A DNA stretch of 47,887 nt. Origin: an uncultured Pelagibacteraceae bacterium. Lineage in GTDB: Bacteria; Pseudomonadota; Alphaproteobacteria; Pelagibacterales; Pelagibacteraceae. The translations under genes and the position numbers were made by a program. The notes under the pieces were generated by a model. The model was not told the origin of the DNA. It ran no database searches and was given only the letters and a program-made list of their open reading frames with translations. The number at the start of each line of letters is the position of its first letter. Position 1 is the first letter of the stretch. This document shows positions 44,345 through 47,887 of this stretch, piece after piece. The stretch is from NCBI GenBank assembly GCA_902592545.1, contig CACJFA010000005.1, positions 1-47,887 of the forward strand, read 5' to 3'.

Positions 44345-45499
44345 ATGACTAAATTAATTAAAATTATTTATTTTATTTTTTTAAGTTTTCACCTTCTTTT
44401 TTTTCAAGCTGTAAATGCTAAAGAAAAAATCAAAATAGGATTGTTGGTACCTATGACTGGAGAAAATAAAGAAATTGGAGCTTCAATCATTAAAGCAGTG
44501 GGATTAGCTGTCAAAGATATTGATAATAATTTAATAGAAATCTTTCCAAAAGATACAGCAACTAAAGCTAACCAGACTTTAAAATCAGCGTTTGAATTAA
44601 GTGAAATGGGAATAAAAATTGTTATTGGTCCTGTGTTCTACGAAAGTTTGACTTATTTAGATGAAATGAAAAATTTAACATTTTTATCATTAACCAATAA
44701 AACTTTAGATCTTCCAAAAAATGTAATTTCTGCAGGAATTAATTCTACCTCACAATTTAATACAATAAAAAAATTTTTAGAAACCAATCAAATACAAAGA
44801 ACTATTTTCTTAACACCAATTCAAGATTATGAGTTTGAAGTTAAAAAAGGGATGAAAAATTCGAAAATTAAAATTTATAAAGATTACGAATATAATATAG
44901 AGCCTACAAAACTGACAAAACAAATAGAGGAAATTACAAACTATAGAATAAGAAAGCAAAATTTAGAGGATGAAATAAAAAGGATAAAAAATTCAAATGA
45001 TCCAAATAAAGAAAAAAAAATAAAAAGACTTGAAAAAAGATACACTTTGGGTGGTTTAAATTTTGACGCTGTTGTAATTGCAGATTTTGATGAAAGTCTA
45101 AAAAGTGTATCTACATCACTTTTATATACTGACGTACTTCCAAAAAATAAATATTTTATAACTTTAAATCAATGGTTTGATGAAAGTTTGTTAAACGAAA
45201 CTGACATCCAACCTTTATATTATCCATCAATAAATAAAGAAAATTTTGATAGCTACAAAATAAAGTATTATAACGCATTTAACGAAGATCCAACTCATTT
45301 GTCTTTATTAAGTTATGATCTTATTGGCTTAGTTTATTATTTATCAATGAATTCAAAAATAGAAAACTTAAATAAAATTTTTAAGAAAAAAAATTCATTC
45401 AAAGGAAAAATAGGAATTTTTGATATTAAAAATAATAAAATTAATCACAGACTTAATTTTTATAAAATTGAAGATCAAAAACTTATAGAAATTTTCTAA
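44345..45499 (+). CDS. LppC/LpoA-like periplasmic binding-fold protein
   Basis: A 384-aa exported protein with a signal peptide (about 1-26, ending VNA). The mature part has the type I periplasmic-binding fold: KIGLLVPMTGENKEIGASIIKAV near the start and FDAVVIADFDESLKSVS in the middle. In E. coli LpoA (LppC, YraM) this fold activates PBP1a; the gene beside rsmI and a BON lipoprotein repeats that neighbourhood. No lipobox is visible, unlike LpoA. A coiled-coil-like lysine-rich insertion lies at about 200-240. A branched-chain amino acid receptor is the alternative. It converges on rdgB with a 17-bp overlap. Confidence 0.8.
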   Translation: MTKLIKIIYFIFLSFHLLFFQAVNAKEKIKIGLLVPMTGENKEIGASIIKAVGLAVKDIDNNLIEIFPKDTATKANQTLKSAFELSEMGIKIVIGPVFYESLTYLDEMKNLTFLSLTNKTLDLPKNVISAGINSTSQFNTIKKFLETNQIQRTIFLTPIQDYEFEVKKGMKNSKIKIYKDYEYNIEPTKLTKQIEEITNYRIRKQNLEDEIKRIKNSNDPNKEKKIKRLEKRYTLGGLNFDAVVIADFDESLKSVSTSLLYTDVLPKNKYFITLNQWFDESLLNETDIQPLYYPSINKENFDSYKIKYYNAFNEDPTHLSLLSYDLIGLVYYLSMNSKIENLNKIFKKKNSFKGKIGIFDIKNNKINHRLNFYKIEDQKLIEIF

Positions 45500-46085
45500 T
45501 TTTTTTAAAAGCTTGATATCTATGATCCATTTTATACTTTTGAGATGGCTTCATTTCTCCAAAAGTTTTTCTTTTTCTTAAAGGAATAAAAATTGGATCA
45601 TAACCAAATCCATTTTTTCCTTTTACTTCATGTGAAATATGACCTTCAACTTTACCTATAACGCAAGCAATTTTTTTTTTTAAGTATGAAATAGAAAGTG
45701 CACAAATAAATCTTGCTTTTATTTTTTTGTTTTTCCAATTTTTGTCTTTTTTATTTAATTCTCTATAAACTCTTTTTATGGCTTTACTAAAGTCTCCATA
45801 CTTTCCTCCCCATCTTGCAGAATAAATTCCAGGACTTTTATTTAATAAATCTATTTCTAAACCAGAGTCGTCAGCTAAACACAACAATCCTGTCTTTTTT
45901 GAAAAATATTTAGATTTGATCAGTGAGTTTTCTTTAAAACTCTTACCATTTTCAACTGGGCTTCTAAGATTAAATGTAGATGTAGAATAAATTTTAATTT
46001 TTTTAGGCAATAAACTCTTGATTTCACGTAATTTACCCTTGTTATTAGTACCTATTAATAATTTATTAATTTTTTGTTTATACAT
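45483..46085 (-). CDS. rdgB: XTP/dITP diphosphatase
   Basis: A 200-aa house-cleaning NTPase of the Ham1 family that removes deaminated purine nucleotides. LLIGTNNKGKLREI at the start, LCLADDSGLEID, PGIYSARWGG and GFGYDPIFIP are diagnostic. It is divergent from grpE with a 36-bp gap and converges on the LppC-like gene. hrcA, often near grpE elsewhere, is absent. Confidence 0.95.
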   Translation of the reverse strand: MYKQKINKLLIGTNNKGKLREIKSLLPKKIKIYSTSTFNLRSPVENGKSFKENSLIKSKYFSKKTGLLCLADDSGLEIDLLNKSPGIYSARWGGKYGDFSKAIKRVYRELNKKDKNWKNKKIKARFICALSISYLKKKIACVIGKVEGHISHEVKGKNGFGYDPIFIPLRKRKTFGEMKPSQKYKMDHRYQAFKKIRKFL

Positions 46086-46113
46086 CTAGAAATTAAGAAA
46101 ATGCTTACCATAT
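46086..46113 (+). promoter_or_regulatory. Weak heat-shock-promoter-like sequence before grpE
   Basis: CTAGAAA, 14 bp, then ACCATAT differs from the E. coli sigma-32 pattern (CTTGAAA, CCCATNT) by one base in each box. It ends eight bases before the grpE ATG, so the mRNA would be nearly leaderless. Chance matches are easy in this AT-rich gap. Confidence 0.3.
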
Positions 46114-46121
46114 AAGAGACT

Positions 46122-46775
46122 ATGGAAAAAGAGGAAATCCAAAATAACACTTCTGCAGATCAAAACGAAGATACTGTAAAAGAAAATGAGAAACCTGAAG
46201 AAAATCTAGCCGAAGAAAATAAACAAGATATAGAGCAAGAAGCTAAAGAAGAAGTTAAAGAGCTAACTCCAGAAGAAAAAATTGCTGAACTGGAAGATAA
46301 AGTGGCAAGAACTTTTGCTGAAATGGAAAATCAAAGAAGAAGATTTGAAAAAGAAAAAGAAGATGCTTTTGAATATGGTGGTTATAGTTTTGCAAAAGAA
46401 GCATTAAATTTGATTGATAACTTAGATCGATCCAAACATGTTCTTGAAAGCGACGATAAATTAAAAGAAACTGAAGCATTAAAAAAGACGCTAGAGCATT
46501 TAGATATTATTAAAAAAGATTTAATCTCAATATTTGAAAAAAATAACATTAAACCAATTGATAGCCTTAACAAAAAACTAGATCCAAACTTTCATCAAGC
46601 AATGATGGAAATTGAGGACGATACGAAAGAACCTGGAACTATAATTCAGGAAATTCAAAAAGGCTTTACTATAAAAGACAGATTACTTAGACCCTCATTA
46701 GTAGGAGTGTCAAAAAAAGTTACAATTAAAGAAGAAAAAACTGAGAAAAATAAGGAAAATCCAGAAAATAAATAA
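46122..46775 (+). CDS. grpE: GrpE nucleotide exchange factor
   Basis: A 217-aa DnaK co-chaperone. A glutamate-rich disordered N terminus (about 1-50) is followed by a long coiled coil (AELEDKVARTFAEMENQRRRFEKEKEDA) and the beta-wing with FHQAMMEIEDDTKEPGTIIQEIQKGFTIKDRLLRPSLVGV. Length is normal. It lies 63 bp upstream of dnaK, which has its own promoter-like element in the gap. Confidence 0.96.
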   Translation: MEKEEIQNNTSADQNEDTVKENEKPEENLAEENKQDIEQEAKEEVKELTPEEKIAELEDKVARTFAEMENQRRRFEKEKEDAFEYGGYSFAKEALNLIDNLDRSKHVLESDDKLKETEALKKTLEHLDIIKKDLISIFEKNNIKPIDSLNKKLDPNFHQAMMEIEDDTKEPGTIIQEIQKGFTIKDRLLRPSLVGVSKKVTIKEEKTEKNKENPENK

Positions 46776-46787
46776 TTATGAGATCAA

Positions 46788-46815
46788 CTTGTAGTTTCAC
46801 ATTTAAACCCTATAT
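46788..46815 (+). promoter_or_regulatory. Sigma-32-type heat-shock promoter upstream of dnaK
   Basis: CTTG, then 17 bp, then CCTATAT fits the alphaproteobacterial RpoH consensus as I recall it (CTTG-N17/18-CYTATNT) at every fixed base. Against the E. coli form it reads CTTGTAG-N13-CCCTATAT. Transcription would start near 46822, giving a 17-nt leader with the purine-rich GAAAGAGAG before the dnaK ATG. Confidence 0.65.
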
Positions 46816-46838
46816 GACGAAAGAGAGACATTAATATT

Positions 46839-47887
46839 ATGAGTAAAATTATTGGAATAGACTTAGGAACAACAAATTCATGTGTTGCCATAATGGAAGG
46901 AACACAAGCTAAGGTTTTAGAAAATGCTGAAGGAGCAAGAACTACTCCATCAGTTGTTGCATTTACAGATGAAAACGAAAAATTAATTGGACAACCAGCA
47001 AAAAGACAAGCTGTTACAAATCCAGAAAATACTATTTTTGCAGTAAAAAGACTAATTGGAAGAAATTTTGACGACCCAACGGTAAAAAAAGATGTAGAGG
47101 CTGCACCTTTTAAAATAATTAATTCTGAAAAAGGTGATGCTTGGATTGAAGCCAAAGGAGAAAAATATTCACCTTCTCAAATATCAGCATTCATTTTACA
47201 AAAAATGAAAGAAACGGCAGAAAAATATTTAGGTCAGGCTGTAACAAAAGCTGTAATTACTGTTCCAGCATACTTTAATGATGCACAAAGACAAGCAACA
47301 AAAGATGCAGGAAAAATTGCTGGATTAGAAGTTTTAAGAATTATTAATGAGCCAACTGCTGCATCATTAGCTTATGGTTTGGATAAAAAACAAAATAAAA
47401 AAATTGCTGTATATGATTTAGGTGGAGGAACATTTGACGTATCTATCCTAGAATTGGGTGATGGTGTATTTGAAGTTAAATCAACTAATGGTGATACTTT
47501 TTTAGGTGGTGAAGATTTTGATAATGCTGTTGTTGATTACTTAATTTCTGAATTTAAGAAAGATAATGGAATTGATCTTAAGTCAGATAAACTTGCTTTA
47601 CAAAGATTAAAAGAAGCTGCTGAAAAAGCAAAAATTGAATTATCTTCTGCAGAACAAACAGATATAAATCTACCTTTTATTACAGCAGATAAAACAGGTC
47701 CAAAACATATTAATTTAAAAATGACTAGAGCAAAACTCGAGGCTCTAGTTGAAGACTTAATTGCTAGAACTATGCCTCCATGTAAAACGGCTCTTAAAGA
47801 TGCGGGAATTACTGCTAGTGAAATTGATGAAGTAGTTATGGTAGGTGGTATGACTAGAATGCCAAAAGTATTAGAAGAAGTTAAAAA
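46839..47887 (+). CDS. dnaK: Chaperone DnaK (Hsp70), 3' end outside the window
   Basis: The first 349 codons of DnaK are present, running off the window end. [18 protein letters not shown] opens the ATPase domain; [52 protein letters not shown] and [13 protein letters not shown] are the Hsp70 signatures. The reading frame is intact to the last base; the rest of the ATPase domain and the substrate-binding domain lie beyond. The start at 46839 follows GAAAGAGAGAC and a heat-shock-type promoter. It forms the protein-folding machine with GrpE. Confidence 0.97.
   Translation, partial: MSKIIGIDLGTTNSCVAIMEGTQAKVLENAEGARTTPSVVAFTDENEKLIGQPAKRQAVTNPENTIFAVKRLIGRNFDDPTVKKDVEAAPFKIINSEKGDAWIEAKGEKYSPSQISAFILQKMKETAEKYLGQAVTKAVITVPAYFNDAQRQATKDAGKIAGLEVLRIINEPTAASLAYGLDKKQNKKIAVYDLGGGTFDVSILELGDGVFEVKSTNGDTFLGGEDFDNAVVDYLISEFKKDNGIDLKSDKLALQRLKEAAEKAKIELSSAEQTDINLPFITADKTGPKHINLKMTRAKLEALVEDLIARTMPPCKTALKDAGITASEIDEVVMVGGMTRMPKVLEEVK

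Noticed and set aside
46778..46834. An 18-codon ORF (MRSTC...ERH) between grpE and dnaK
   Set aside because: No ribosome-binding site, overlaps the heat-shock promoter, and would not be on the mRNA started there; most likely chance.
46086..46838. CIRCE/HrcA control of grpE-dnaK
   Set aside because: No TTAGCACTC-N9-GAGTGCTAA inverted repeat is visible in either gap and hrcA is absent from the window.
1..47887. tRNA, rRNA, CRISPR, insertion sequences or prophage
   Set aside because: All gaps were read by eye: no cloverleaf-type tRNA, repeat-spacer array, transposase gene or terminal inverted repeats were seen. Gaps are mostly too short to hold them.

Overview
The window is chromosomal DNA from a streamlined, very AT-rich alphaproteobacterium, most likely Pelagibacterales (SAR11). 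The evidence is: lysine/asparagine/isoleucine-heavy proteins; intergenic gaps mostly of 0 to 100 bp; many start/stop overlaps; and alphaproteobacterial gene orders (tlpA-argH-lptM-lysA; dnaA near rpsT; mutM/ubiE-ubiB-coaBC-dut; rubrerythrin next to irr-fabA-fabB-fabI; tsaB-fur-miaB-phoH-ybeY-lnt-metK). Taxonomy is inferred from this pattern, not from a marker search. No tRNA, rRNA, CRISPR array, insertion sequence or prophage block was seen.

Layout. 1-4.2 kb: a small esterase, a HIG1-domain membrane protein, a TlpA-like thioredoxin, then argH, a 43-aa LptM-like lipoprotein gene and lysA in a tightly overlapping operon. 4.2-9 kb: plsC, then dnaN and dnaA on the minus strand, a 313-bp gene-free AT-rich repeat region that could be an origin, rpsT and mutM. 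9-14 kb: plus-strand operon ubiE-ubiB-coaBC-dut-MoeB/ThiF-like-SH3 protein. 14-20 kb: a three-gene rubrerythrin / Fe-S oxidoreductase / DUF3501 module, the iron regulator irr, and the divergent unsaturated fatty-acid operon fabA-fabB-fabI. Two sequences very like the Irr operator (ICE) lie at the rubrerythrin promoter and in the irr-fabA gap, so this block reads as an iron-responsive unit.

20-34.5 kb: a PQQ-dehydrogenase-like protein; the minus-strand expression genes nusA-infB-rbfA-rpsO-pnp, without the usual rimP, ylxR or truB between them; then metK, lnt, ybeY, ybeZ/phoH, miaB, a 2OG-Fe(II) oxygenase-like gene and fur. An intrinsic-terminator hairpin sits directly against the nusA ribosome-binding site, and a pentamer repeat covers the pnp start. 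34.5-47.9 kb: a very short TsaB whose 5' end overlaps head-to-head with a polysaccharide deacetylase; a Bax-like glucosaminidase; an Nfu-type scaffold; trpS; murJ; maeB; a BON lipoprotein; rsmI; an LppC-like lipoprotein-activator homologue; rdgB; grpE; and the first part of dnaK, preceded by a good alphaproteobacterial heat-shock promoter.

Most of the window is core housekeeping (replication, translation, envelope, lipid, iron). I did not find a convincing new multi-gene system. The points most worth a second look are regulatory and architectural: the Irr-like sites, the nusA leader hairpin, the shared-stop convergent gene pairs, the overlapping divergent tsaB/deacetylase starts, the minimal TsaB, and the pnp leader repeat.
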